In this document: piece by piece, positions 41,019 to 50,427 of the stretch
How positions within the stretch are numbered: position 1 is the stretch's first letter
Layout: each line of letters opens with the position of its first letter
Assembly (NCBI GenBank): GCA_947579605.1
Contig: OX388328.1
Span: forward strand, 11,759,684 to 11,823,683
Length of the DNA stretch: 64,000 bases
DNA from: Athripsodes cinereus
Taxonomy: Eukaryota > Arthropoda > Insecta > Trichoptera > Leptoceridae
Direction of reading: 5' to 3'
Translations under genes and position numbers: made by a program
The notes under the pieces: model-generated
What the model saw: the letters and a program-made list of their open reading frames with translations, nothing else
Databases searched by the model: none
What the model was told of the DNA's origin: nothing

Positions 41019-41493
41019 TATTTCCTGTTATTTTGACGGGAAATTCTCACCATAAAACTGTATCAAAAGGACTATAATAATAGATATAGATACTGTCCAG
41101 TGCTTTCTAATAATAACCTGTTTATGTTCCCATCACACAGCTACTATGTCCAAGATGACCCTTATACCTTCCTATTATATCCTACTTTCTTTACTTATAT
41201 CCTTACAACTACAACACTATACACATACATACAGTCACACATACATTATAATATTGTATCAGATTAATACTACTCATAATAATATGTAGGTAGGTATATG
41301 TATATGTATTGTGCATTAGGGTATAAATGCAGTAGTATAGTATAATGCATCACAGGTATGACATATTATGTAGGTATGTGTCTAGTATCATAATATCGCT
41401 GTATTGTCAATGAAGGGTTAAGCTGAGAAATATTTAGCTTCAAACTTGACCAGTCAAGATTTCGATATGGTCAATGGTACGGTGTTTACAAAA
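41019..41493 (-). repeat. 0.48-kb repeat, inverted twin of 13864-14346
   Basis: Reverse complement of 13864-14346 throughout, for example ACTACTATGTCCAAGATGA-type text, TCCTATTATATCCTACTTTC, GTGCATTAGGGTATAAATGC. Its right limit meets a LINE 3' end at 41495. Non-coding. Confidence 0.85.
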
Positions 41494-41494
41494 T

Positions 41495-41770
41495 GAACGT
41501 TTTTATTAATGAATTTTTATACAGTTGGCTACATATCGTATCCTCTACACTACAGTCTTGGCTCCATCGCTAACAGCCAGTTCACCGCCTCTGATCCTGC
41601 TTCATGGATGTCCTGCTGGTCCCTGCTGAATTTTTTGAGATGGCAATCTTGTACTATGTGTCTCACCGTTTGGACATCTCCACATTCACAATCAGGGGAA
41701 TCTCTTTTTCCCCACCTCCTGAGCAAGTAGTTATAGCTTCCATGTTCATCCATGAGAATCTAGAAATATA
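41495..41770 (-). pseudogene. Jockey-group LINE ORF2 C-terminus
   Basis: The minus strand reads MDEHGSYNYLLRRWGKRDSP then DCECGDVQTVRHIVQDC and HEAGSEAVNWLLAMEPRL. A C-x-C...H...C cluster after a YLL..W.....P stretch is the classic end of Jockey-clade reverse-transcriptase proteins. About 67 codons are open; the remainder is truncated. Confidence 0.75.
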
Positions 41771-41811
41771 TCATAAAAGAATCAAAGATTTATTCTATTA
41801 AGGGCCGTGTT

Positions 41812-41915
41812 TTGAGTAAGAGAAATCGACGTGTGAGTATGAGAAATTGTATGACTGTAGAAGAAGCGAAAGAAGAGCTCTCTGCCTACCCCACTTGGGA
41901 TACAGCGTGAGGGAA
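41812..41915 (+). pseudogene. RTE-a LINE 3' fragment with internal deletion
   Basis: GCCGTGTTTTGAGTAAGAGA (RVLSKRNRR), then MRNCMTVEEAKEE fused by deletion to CTCTCTGCCTACCCCACTTG and GGATACAGCGTGAGGGAATA. About 50 bp are missing compared with 53000-53278. Confidence 0.7.
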
Positions 41916-42186
41916 TAGACAGATATAAATTTATTTCACATAATATTTCAATGTTTTTAGATGAACATTTTCAACCCCTATTCGTAATGACTTAATTAAA
42001 AAGACGTGAATATGTACGGTTTACCGCACGGAAAAACAAAACGAAAAAAAATAAACATTGCAACCCCTTGAGATCTAATGTAAGCGGGTCATTATATCCA
42101 TGTTGTAAAACACGACTACATACACCTTGTCTACTCTTGAAGTTGGTAAATTTATTTTCTTCCATATGTGAAATAAATACCATTTA

Positions 42187-42225
42187 TATCAGACTTCCAC
42201 CAAATACCGTCGGTTGAATGAAAAA
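42187..42225 (+). mobile_element. PLE start-peptide scrap
   Basis: GACTTCCACCAAATACCGTC then GGTTGAATG encodes DFHQIPSVE without the ATG. It matches the conserved PLE start seen at 9599(-), 15754(-), 34745, 43059 and 62317. Confidence 0.5.
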
Positions 42226-42499
42226 AATATACAATCTTGAGTGACATTTACCTCATCATTGTTGAATTGAAGATTGTACGAATACTTACTTTTTTCAAAG
42301 ACTAGGGTTTGAAATAAACCCAAATGCACCCTAGACACACTCACTGTAAGCAATATAACATAAATTAATATGTATAGAAAATTCACACAGGTAGAGCTAG
42401 TCCCTAACTAATAAATGAATCTTATAGGTATCATGGGTTACTAACGCGACGATGCACATATACCTACACTATGCACTAAACACAATATATACCTACATG

Positions 42500-42605
42500 T
42501 AACACCCAAACCCAGAACAATTTGAAAAAGGTCATTCTTCATTTTGCTCTAAACTGGAATCGAACCCGGGACCTCGTGACTGAAAGGCAAGAGCGTTATA
42601 TACTT
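42500..42605 (-). mobile_element. tRNA-like SINE head with perfect B box
   Basis: Minus strand: GCTCTTGCCTTTCAGTCACG, then AGGTCCCGGGTTCGATTCC. GGTTCGATTCC (plus-strand 42556-42566) is a perfect B box, and the stretch resembles the anticodon-to-T arm of a Glu/Val-type tRNA. The 5' half and acceptor pairing are absent, so it is a tRNA-derived SINE head or tRNA relic, not a gene. Confidence 0.55.
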
Positions 42606-42670
42606 ACAGAAAAGAGTGCGAGTCCAATTTTATTCTGGAGCTTTGCGGCGACAGTTTATTGATCTTAATT

Positions 42671-42890
42671 CTACTACTACTACTACTACTACTACACCCT
42701 CATGGCATATCCCATGAGTAGAGTACCCAGCAGAACAGCTGGTAGTCGTCTTCACCGTGCAAACAAAAATTAAGACATTCAGGATGGGTGGGCAACCTCA
42801 TAGCTGAATTCAGAGAAACTCGAAAACTTACGGAAAACAGTGGGAGACCATTAGGTACTTTGCCGATTATTTCACGGAAATATAAATTTT
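42671..42890 (-). mobile_element. SINE-A copy with long (CTA)n tail
   Basis: CTACTACTACTACTACTAC (42671-42694) then CCTCATGGCATATCCCATG, AAGACATTCAGGATGGGTGG, CTCGAAAACTTACGGAAAAC and a 5' end near TTTCACGG. A deletion removes the GAACACCTGCC block. Confidence 0.75.
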
Positions 42891-42894
42891 ACTT

Positions 42895-43095
42895 AAGTTA
42901 ATAAAAATTAAACACTCTTATTTAGTACTTCCACAGTGACTTTATTAATCGAGAGCCGACATTCAAGAGCTTCCGCTCTCATCATCAGGCTAACGCAAAG
43001 TGTAGACTTTACGTTTAAAAAGTCATTAATACAAGTGTTCAATTTTTATTAATTTAATATGGACTTCCACCAAAAACCATCGGTCGACAGCATTA
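42895..43095. mobile_element. PLE head: inverted pLTR piece plus start ATG
   Basis: Plus strand: a reversed pLTR (AAACACTCTTATTTAGTACT, TCCACAGTGACTTTATTAAT) carries the minus-strand core, with CTGATGA at plus 42982-42988, stem GAGAGC/GCTCTT, GAAT at 42961-42964 and a decayed palindrome. A pLTR tail in direct orientation follows (AAGTGTTCAATTTTTATTAA), and then an ATG at 43059 opens MDFHQKPSVDS. This inverted-then-direct arrangement before the start codon matches known PLE architecture. Confidence 0.65.
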
Positions 43096-43099
43096 ACTA

Positions 43100-43720
43100 A
43101 TCTCATGTATCTACTTAATCCAAAAGTAGTCACGTTTTTATCCCGGTATAAGAATATTGTTGAAATAAAAATGTAGATACTTGCTCAGAGGGGAAGTGGA
43201 AAAACGGAGAAAATAGAAAAGCAAAAATAGGTAGCCGGATGTTATGTAGTGTAAGGGTGAACAGCGGAAAAAAGACAGGAACCACAAGTGGATAAAAAAA
43301 CATACGTTTGGTGGACAAGGGTTATTCACTGCTATGAGAGGGGTGCCTAGCGATTCTGAAACTGTGGGACGGGAGAAGTATTACATAATTAAATCAGTTA
43401 TCTCGTATGGAGTAAATATGGAAAAAACAAATTTGACTTTAGTTTTACTTAATTAAATTTTAAGTAAAACTAAAACCAATGTGTTTTTTTTTCATTTATA
43501 AACATGGTGTTTTACAAAACTGGTTAAAAATGTAGAAATGGCTAAAACTATGAGACTAAAAAAAGTATGCACCCATACACATTTTCATTAAATGAATTCA
43601 TTTATTTATTCGTTCCATACTGTGCTGTATTTTCATTACATTACAATTTTTCCACGCAAACCTTAGACTTAATATAAAAACAAAAATGTAATGTTTAGAA
43701 TATTCACCAATTATTTATTG
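43100..43720. other. Interval without supported gene
   Basis: Purine-rich stretch 43180-43320 and AT-rich sequence; two overlapping minus-strand frames (43130-43329) have no recognisable motif. I cannot exclude that 43100 onward is decayed PLE coding sequence. Confidence 0.35.
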
Positions 43721-43724
43721 TTTT

Positions 43725-43910
43725 ACCGGATTTAGACACAACGTGTAAATGACAAAACCAATCAGACATATCTTTTGGAGAACCATGTTTACACAATGTA
43801 ACATTGTGCAAAATCTAATCCAAAAAGTGAGAAAAGCGTCATAACGTTTACGAATTGGCTCTAGGCTGGCTTAAGTGATCATTTTCGGTGTCCATGGACA
43901 ACAGTTATGT
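43725..43910 (+). repeat. Half copy of the GGGCACAA repeat family
   Basis: GACAAAACCAATCAGACATA, CACAATGTAACATTGTGCAA, CGAATTGGCTCTAGGCTGGC and TTTCGGTGTCCATGGACAAC align with 32690-32865 and, reversed, with 20463-20700. Confidence 0.65.
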
Positions 43911-44505
43911 AGTATATTTACAGCAACTGTTTTCTATAAATGTATAAAATGTATTTTTAATTATGTTACCTATATAATATGTGCTTTTTAAGATGACCTT
44001 ATTTTATTATTAAGTTATTGTTTATAATTATACAGTTTGCAAGTGCCTACTTTGATTTGACATAAAATGTATATTTTTTACTATATTTTATAATATTTTT
44101 TTGTAAAAGGCATTAGCCATTTATTTAAAAAAAAAATCACGGACCACGCATTTAGAATCATACGTTTCACTTAACCCCTTCAGTGCGACGCGCTGCAGTT
44201 CGTCGCACCGTAGAAATAAATTGTTTTTGAAACGAAACAAAATACGTACATTCGTAACATAGTAATTACTCATGTACCTACTGCAAAAAACCTCAGCGGG
44301 AAAACACCGCAGGATCATTAGAACAAAGATACCTACCCATTAAAAACATTGCAATCTTTTTTTTTGTTTTGGTATTTTGTTTTTTTCTCGACTTGACCGC
44401 AATGCAATTAAGTGCCTACAACGAATTTTCGCGGCATTCTTTGGGGGATATCTACACACATTAATATTATCGGCTATTTCGAGAGAATTAATATTGAGTG
44501 AATAA
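43910..44505. other. AT-rich interval, LINE-tail-like piece near 44105
   Basis: TTTGTAAAAGGCATTAGCCA then TTTATTTAAAA (44101-44130) resembles a J3b 3' end. The rest is unassigned. Confidence 0.35.
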
Positions 44506-44508
44506 TTG

Positions 44509-44640
44509 TGGTTAGATGGAAGAAATCACAAATTTATTGATAATCATGCCACTGCATATCATCACATTTTTTTATGTAAATTGCTTTGTTGGTTTTGATA
44601 TATACCTACGTAATGATGTGCCAGAGAATAAAATACTACT
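44509..44640 (+). mobile_element. SINE-like repeat, twin of 59560-59703
   Basis: GTGGTTAGATGGAAGAAATC, TGCCACTGCATATCATCACA and AATGATGTGCCAGAGAATAA share order and length with 59560-59703. The A-rich tail is replaced by a reversed RTE-a tail (TACTACTATACTG) at 44637. Confidence 0.7.
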
Positions 44641-44644
44641 ATAC

Positions 44645-44860
44645 TGTACCCTCACGCCGTGTCCCAGGTGGGGTAGGCAGAGAGAACGGAACGCTATGTT
44701 GCTCTATCCTTACATACTTCTATCGCATCCTGTACATTCATCCAGTTTCTCATACATGCACGCCGATTCCTCTTAATTAAAACGCGACCGTCCTTAAGAA
44801 TTTGATCCACGTGGGCAAGTCATGTAGTCCTCGAACGCCCGCGCTTCCTCATGCAAAATT
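44645..44860 (-). pseudogene. RTE-a LINE 3' end, minus strand
   Basis: The plus strand begins ACCCTCACGCCGTGTCCCAG then GTGGGGTAGGCAGAGAG, the reversed family 3' end. Inward it encodes (minus) MRNWMNV.., KRNRRACM, RVLIKRNRR-like and RKRGRSRTT. Frame breaks are present. Confidence 0.7.
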
Positions 44861-44869
44861 TCTCCTCTT

Positions 44870-45110
44870 ATAACTCCTTCAGTACTAATTTTAACCACTT
44901 TTCTTCTATTTTCGAGATCCTAAAGGAGAGAGCAGATGTCGCCCCTTGCGCCTCCCCCTGAGAACACCTATAATAGACCTCTTCTTTGACTTTTCATGAT
45001 AAGAGTTATTCTGTATGAAGGTTACTGATAGATTACAAAGAGTGTTTCTAGTGATAAGGATTACCACCCGAAAATCTGCATATTAAGCAAAGAAAATACC
45101 TATTAAAACT
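44870..45110. other. Short unassigned interval
   Basis: Mixed composition; GCGCCTCCCCCTGAGAACAC near 44958 is GC-rich. No feature supported. Confidence 0.35.
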
Positions 45111-45116
45111 ATTACT

Positions 45117-45800
45117 GTACCATCAAGGGATATCCCACCCACAAGTACCCACAAGTGGGGTAGCCAGCGTACTAACTGGATGTATTAAACGTACAGAATA
45201 TCCTCTCATTACCAATTAAAAAATGAGACACTCAGTGGCCGAAGTTTCCCTCCTTTGTTTGAATATTTTTGAAACATATCGAGACGTTCATTGGTACACT
45301 GTGCATCAAAATTAACTAGACTTCTTGGAACGAGTTTTGTAAAAATCTGGAAACGTGTTGATGATCTGCTAAATGCTGGAGATATCAAAGGATCTCTCAA
45401 TATCCCAGCTTGTTTTTTTGGTTGAAAGATGTTATGGGATAGCTCGACTGGGTTTGTCCATATTATAATGTCATTAGAAATATCCGTTTCCGGCTAAATA
45501 TCTTCATGTCGTTGGTGCTGTTCATTTTGTAAATTTGCTATATTGTCTTCTTGATTGAGATTTTCATTCTCATCTTGAATCTCTTCGTCCGATGAGTCAC
45601 GCTCATTCTCACTTGGTTGATAATTGTCATCACTTCCGACAGATTCCTCAAAAACGGAGTCTGTATCTAAAGATCTGGATGGTAGGTATACTTCATACCT
45701 AATTGAATTTTAGATGTCAATTGTCTTATCGTGAAATTTCACGAACACCCGCCTTTTACAGGATACTCGATAACTTACAAAAAAGAGTGGGAGGTCATCA
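45117..45800 (-). mobile_element. SINE-A copy with a 480-bp insertion of unknown type
   Basis: 3' half 45117-45240 (GTACCATCAAGGGATATCCC, AAGTGGGGTAGCCAGCG) and 5' half 45725-45800 (GAACACCCGCCTTTTACAGG, AAAGAGTGGGAGGTCATC). The intervening 45241-45720 has several weak frames (minus strand near 45209-45400 gives RDPLISPAFSRSS) and no inverted ends that I can see. Confidence 0.6.
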
Positions 45801-45934
45801 GGGAAAAAGAGTATTTTTTTATTGAATTATTTTGGAAAAATTATCATACGATATCTCACTTCTGGACTTATGAAAATTCAAAATAAAAACAATAATTTAC
45901 CGAGAGGAAAATACTTATTTATTTCCAATGGTTG

Positions 45935-46190
45935 AACAGCAATTGTTGTAGGGCCTAAGCCTCCGAAACAATAGATCTCCAAGCCTTTCTATCTTGAGCA
46001 ATGGATTGCCAGTCGTCTTTAGCATGCAGCTCCTCTAGATCTCAGCTGATGTTAGGTTTCCTTTGCCTTGGTATACTTAACGGTTTTCTGCCCTTGGGTA
46101 TACAAAAACCGTTAAACCTTTCTTGGGTTTTTTGCACTTTGCAGAATAAATTATTAAAGTTGACCTTTTTTCTCCGGATCTGAGGACGTG
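45935..46190 (-). pseudogene. RTE-c LINE C-terminal fragment
   Basis: The plus-strand text CCAAGCCTTTCTATCTTGAG, CAATGGATTGCCAGTCGTCT is the reverse of the WQSIAQDRKAWRS block. Further left-to-right come reversed GRPRQ and PLGRKPLS-like codons. A 35-bp local duplication (AACGGTTTTCTGCCCTTGGG versus AAAACCGTTAAACC) breaks the frame. Confidence 0.65.
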
Positions 46191-46199
46191 GTCAGTATA

Positions 46200-46730
46200 A
46201 AAATAAAATATTCCGATTTATTTTTATTATTTAAGTTTGATTAAATTTTGTTCAAGTAATTTATTTATCTTGCCAAATTTAAATCAAAATATCCTATTGT
46301 CATTTTAATGTTTTTTGATTGTGTTATTTTGCATTTGATTGCTTTATTGATTCACTGTTGACTGTGATAATTTTTTGGCCACCTTATCTGAATGTTTCAT
46401 TTTAATGGTATAGTCGGTAGTAGTAAATTATTTCATCTCTGCAAGTTTCTGTTGAATGAAAATATTCAATACTTTTCTACTCATCTACAGATGGCTATTA
46501 TGTTTACTTTTACTTCGTACAGATGTCTCTTTGCACTTCAAATAATTTTTACTTTTATCGTATTCAATAGATGGCACTGAAGTCGGAATTATGTCAATAT
46601 TTAAAATTGTTAATATTTCTATTCATTCATAGATGTCGGTAATGACGTATCAGATTCGAGTTAGACTCTCTTGTTAGAATCTTACTGGTTGCTACAAACA
46701 AAATAAAGATAATTTTATTTTTTCGTAAAT
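46200..46730. other. AT-rich interval, no gene seen
   Basis: Unique AT-rich sequence; ACAGATGGC-like words recur at 46490, 46568 and 46630 but without a clear unit. Confidence 0.35.
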
Positions 46731-46734
46731 AGTT

Positions 46735-46805
46735 CTTCCACTCTTTTCTGTCATTTTTTAAGTGTCCTGAAAAAGGCAGATGTTTGAAAAAACGTAATTT
46801 TTTCA
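46735..46805 (+). mobile_element. SINE-A 5' fragment
   Basis: TTCCACTCTTTTCTGTCATT, AAGTGTCCTGAAAAAGGCAG and ATGTTTGAAAAAACG; the remainder is lost. Confidence 0.55.
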
Positions 46806-46919
46806 ATGACAGGGAGGATGGCCCGTTTGTTCCTTACATGCGAAAGCAATGCAGTAGGTCGATAGCAAAGTCTGATTCACGGATCTAAAGATTGACAACT
46901 CAGAAAAAAAATGTTTTTA

Positions 46920-47030
46920 GTTTCACCTGCTGTGTTTATTTATAAAAATAGTGACCTGTTTTCGACTTATGAAGTCATTGTCAAACTCTAAACTCTAAAA
47001 TAAATGTCAATTAAATAAATAAAAACTCAG
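46920..47030 (-). mobile_element. PLE-type hairpin, TTGACAA variant
   Basis: Minus strand: GAGTTTGACAATGACTTCAT then AAGTCGAAAACAGGTCAC. GACTT pairs with AAGTC, followed by GAAA, the same box-stem-GAAA order as the other PLE cores. Then ATTTTTATAAATAAACACAG follows. The box is TTGACAA. No start ATG is kept. Confidence 0.5.
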
Positions 47031-47171
47031 AAAAGCTTTAGGTACTAATGGACTATATCGTATACCTACATTATATTTATTTTATTCCTCGCTATTCATC
47101 AGAGGGCACATTTACATTTGCAAAATAATTTTTGCAATTTCTTACAAATAATCGTGTATCAAATATTACAT

Positions 47172-47320
47172 ATATACCATCACGAAATATCCCACAAGCG
47201 GGGTAGCCAGCAGACCAGTCGCATGTAATAAATATGTCAACTGTTCCTGTCCTTTCAATGCCAATAAGAAATTAAGATTCAGAATTGGTGGTAAACCTCA
47301 TCACTGAATATCATTTATTT
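47172..47320 (-). mobile_element. SINE-A 3' half
   Basis: ACCATCACGAAATATCCCAC, AAGCGGGGTAGCCAGCAGAC, ATTAAGATTCAGAATTGGTG and AACCTCATCACTGAAT; 5' half missing. Confidence 0.7.
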
Positions 47321-47554
47321 TTTAAGGATTAACTATGTAACAGTTTCGAACATAAAAAGAGCAATAAAAACTAAAATATTTCCATTAAAAATGTATATAT
47401 TTATTGAAATTTTAAATTCTTTATGTAAAGATTTATTAATTAAATTTTTTCGCTATTTACTTGGTTATTTTCATTGTAGGTATCTTATATTTATGTCGAT
47501 TGTGTTTTGTTTCAATTATGTTTTTTTTTATGTTATTGTACTGTAAAGGCTATT

Positions 47555-47770
47555 TTCTTCTTCTAAGTCGGTCCCTCAATGCTGAGGATCGTGACCACCA
47601 TGAACCCAACCAAACGACAAGCTCCTCCACCGTGCCCTGTCCTCCGCCTGCCTAAACGCCTCACACATTGTACCCCCTGCAGCATCTCTCACATGATCTG
47701 ACCATCTTGTTGGTATTCAGCCCATGCTTCTTCTTCCTTCGACTCCACCAGACAAAATATTTTTTTCCAG
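47555..47770 (-). pseudogene. RTE-like LINE C-terminal remnant (twin of 25360-25500)
   Basis: GTCGGTCCCTCAATGCTGAG then GATCGTGACCACCATGAAC matches 25370-25410. The minus strand reads MVTILSIEGPT toward an AGAAGAAG tail, with an ARWRRS-like block before it. The family assignment is moderate because only the end motif is clear. Confidence 0.45.
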
Positions 47771-47771
47771 A

Positions 47772-48075
47772 TTGTCTGGCTCACGTCTTATAATTTGTCC
47801 GAAAAAGCTTAATATACAATATACATCTCTGACATATTACAGACAGTCGAGTCTTTATCTGGAGCTCAGTCAAGATTGACACATTCGTTCTGTGGGCTAT
47901 TTTAAAAGGCCGTATATTAATTATGTTAATAAATATATTAGCAGCGTCCACACAGCTGGATGAAAACGTCAATCATCAATCTTCAATCATTCGGTGACAA
48001 TCCGGAGCATCCTCCGAACAAATCCTCGTTACATCCTCGTTACCCGTCCCAAGGAGCGTAATGAAGGAATACTCG
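47772..48075. other. Interval without supported gene
   Basis: ACATCCTCGTTACATCCTCG is a small direct duplication near 48025-48045. No coding evidence. Confidence 0.35.
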
Positions 48076-48077
48076 TT

Positions 48078-48187
48078 TGAAAACATTCAAAATGTCACAT
48101 CACCGAATCTAAGAATAATAAATGTATTTTCATTTCGAACATCTGCCTTTTGCAGGACACTCGAAAACTTACGGAAAAGAATGGGTA
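48078..48187 (-). mobile_element. SINE-A 5' part
   Basis: CATTTCGAACATCTGCCTTT then TGCAGGACACTCGAAAACTT, ACGGAAAAGAATGGG; truncated on both sides. Confidence 0.6.
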
Positions 48188-48189
48188 TG

Positions 48190-48620
48190 CATTATACATA
48201 CAAACCCTAATTTATACCTAAAGAACTTTTGTCATTGAATTATTAAATTATTCTTGTAAAAAAAACTTACATGCAATGGGGTGGATAAATTTAAGGCCAC
48301 ACCTTTTTTCAACAAAAGAATAACGTGCTTCTACCCCCCCCCCACTCATCCTCTCTTCCTGTTACTACTACTACTACCCCAACTGCACTTCTCATCCCTT
48401 GGTATATCACCCACATGGTCCGCCACCCCTTCTCTCACTACACTTAAAATAATAATATCTTTTTGCTTACCCCTAAATCTAACATGGACTATCATAGTTT
48501 GGTTTGTTGAGACTTTGGTGGTCATAAAAATATTATGATATTGTTACTATGCATTTTCAAGTAGATATGGATTTTTTTTAAACAATAATACTTTCTTAAT
48601 TATAATAATTCTAGATTTAT
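48190..48620. other. Interval without supported gene
   Basis: A C run (48334-48343) and pyrimidine-rich sequence; nothing assignable. Confidence 0.35.
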
Positions 48621-48624
48621 GTTA

Positions 48625-49203
48625 TGAAATTTTTGACACAATTGGATGTCGTGGACTGGATTTTTTACTTACTAGAAGTGTAAATGTCAAACATATTTTG
48701 AACTACCACAGATTAATCATTCCAATTGATCACACTCATCCATAGTCAACCTATTTGAATAGGTATTAACTAGGTAGGTATGTTGTATATGATACACATA
48801 CATATGTGAACTTCCTTAAGGAGTGCACAACACAGAGTCGATTAGCCTAAAGCCTAAAGTCGATTCATAAGCGTCGAAACTCTGTGTTGTGCACTCCTTA
48901 AGGAAGTTCACATATGTATGTGTATCATATACAACATACCTACTTAGTTAATACCTATTCAAATAGGTTGACTACGGATGAGTGTGATCAGTTGGAATGA
49001 TTAATCTGTGGTAGGTAGTTCAAAATATGTTTAATAATTCATTTTATATTTTAATGAAATTTAATCATATACAACATACCTACTTAGTTAATACCTATTC
49101 AAATAGGTTGACTATGGATGAGTTTGATCAGTTGGAATGATTAATCTGTGGTAGTTCAAAATATGTTTAATAATTCATTTTATATTTTAATGAAATTTAA
49201 GAT
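48625..49203. repeat. Large palindrome plus 140-bp tandem duplication
   Basis: Arms 48689-48838 and 48879-49032 are near-perfect reverse complements (CATATGTGAACTTCCTTAAG, GAGTGCACAACACAGAGT and their mirror) around a 40-bp centre with AGCCTAAAGCCTAAAG. From 48924 the outer right arm is repeated once more at 49064-49203 (offset 140). The left terminus TTTTTGACACAATTGGATGT is shared with the single-arm copies at 1056-1290 and 18417-18525. Non-coding. Confidence 0.85.
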
Positions 49204-49204
49204 C

Positions 49205-49560
49205 AAATAAAACTTTATTTATTATTTATTGTTCAATGTACATTGATTACAAGCAAATTTACACAAAAATACATTTAAATCAAATACAATTACAATCATT
49301 ACAATCATTACAATACAATTACAATCATTACAATACATTACAATCAACACACAGTTCATTTCGGAGGGATTATTTTTTCCAACTAACCCAATTTCCTTAA
49401 ACTTTCACAAAAATCCTTCAAGGAAGAAAAAGAGGAGGTACAGAGGAGATGAATAGGTAGGCAAAGGGACTAAGAAACGTATGCCAAATTTTGAGTGGAA
49501 AAGTGCGGTCCTTGACCGCTCGCTTGAAAGCGTGAAGAGTGGGGAGCAACCTTACTCAAT
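49205..49560 (-). mobile_element. J3 LINE 3' region, minus strand
   Basis: TTTATTTATTATTTATTG then TTCAATGTACATTGATTACA is the reversed tail; a tandem ACAATCATTACAATC stretch follows. Then GGAGGGATTATTTTTTCCAA, AGAAAAAGAGGAGGTACAGA and CTAAGAAACGTATGCCAAAT match 55930-56110. It is the longer form of the J3 3' untranslated region. Confidence 0.6.
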
Positions 49561-49567
49561 TTAACAA

Positions 49568-49672
49568 TAAGACATGCCACTTATCCATATATTTTTTATT
49601 TGCACGGGAGGACAATATTCACGTTTATTAATTGCAGTTATTCCGCTGGCTACCCTACTTTGTGAGCGTCCG
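49568..49672 (+). mobile_element. SINE-A 3' half, tail replaced by RTE-a
   Basis: ATTTGCACGGGAGGACAATA, TGCAGTTATTCCGCTGGCTA, CCCTACTTTGTGAG. Where the tail should be, a reversed RTE-a fragment begins. Confidence 0.6.
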
Positions 49673-49905
49673 TTTCTCACGCGACCGTCCTTGAGAATTT
49701 GATCCACGTGGTCAAACCACGTAGTTCTTGGACGTCCGAGCTTTCTCACACCTTCTTTTTTAGATAAATACACCCTCTTCGTCATTATTACATCATCCAT
49801 TCGCTCCACATTTCCAAACCATCGCAACTTATTTATACGCATTCTATCAACAACACTCTTCTCACATCCACTCATTCTCATGTTATAAAGATACAATTTA
49901 TATAT
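49673..49905 (-). pseudogene. RTE-a LINE C-terminal fragment
   Basis: Minus frame: MRMSGCEKSVVDRMRINKLR, WFGNVERMDDVIMTKRVYLS, GVRKLGRPRTTWFDHVDQIL and KDGRVRNG. It keeps the LRWFGHVERM and RPRTTW blocks open for about 75 codons; it is then cut before NRRACM. Confidence 0.75.
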
Positions 49906-49909
49906 TTTA

Positions 49910-50420
49910 TGTATGTACATGATAGTAATAATATAGTAATAAATAAGAGGTACCTAATTTAATTGACTTCGAAATAGTCTTCACTTCCACCCTGTGCATC
50001 TAAGAGGAATAATTTGGGCAAAATAAGAACTAAAAGAGGAATTTATTATAAAAGTAAAGAGAAAATTAAATTAGATACGAACCCACAAAACAAAACAACA
50101 ACAGCAAAAAAAAACTCCCTAAAAACAAAATTGAAAAAAATAAAACAATTTTCCATCTTCCTTCTACCCAAGAATTTTTAATGAATTATATCCTAATTAC
50201 AGTATTAATGTTATTCATTTTACTTTTTGGTTTTTCTACCCTTATATTCCACACGCATACAACCCACCCCTTCTGATGCTGCTAATGCTACCTACTACTA
50301 AACTTTCTACCCTTCTTGGGTGGCTGGGGATGCTATGATGGTTCATTCTAGAACTTTCTCCCAGATCCTGTAGATCATAGCTTCTCTAACTTATTTTGAT
50401 CAACGCCAAAACTGAACCAA
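49910..50420. other. AT-rich interval, no gene seen
   Basis: Unique AT-rich sequence with A-rich stretches at 50097-50145. No supported feature. Confidence 0.35.
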
Positions 50421-50427
50421 AATCCGA

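Noticed and set aside
48334..48343. C-rich run as a regulatory element
   Set aside because: Simple homopolymer with no other supporting motif.
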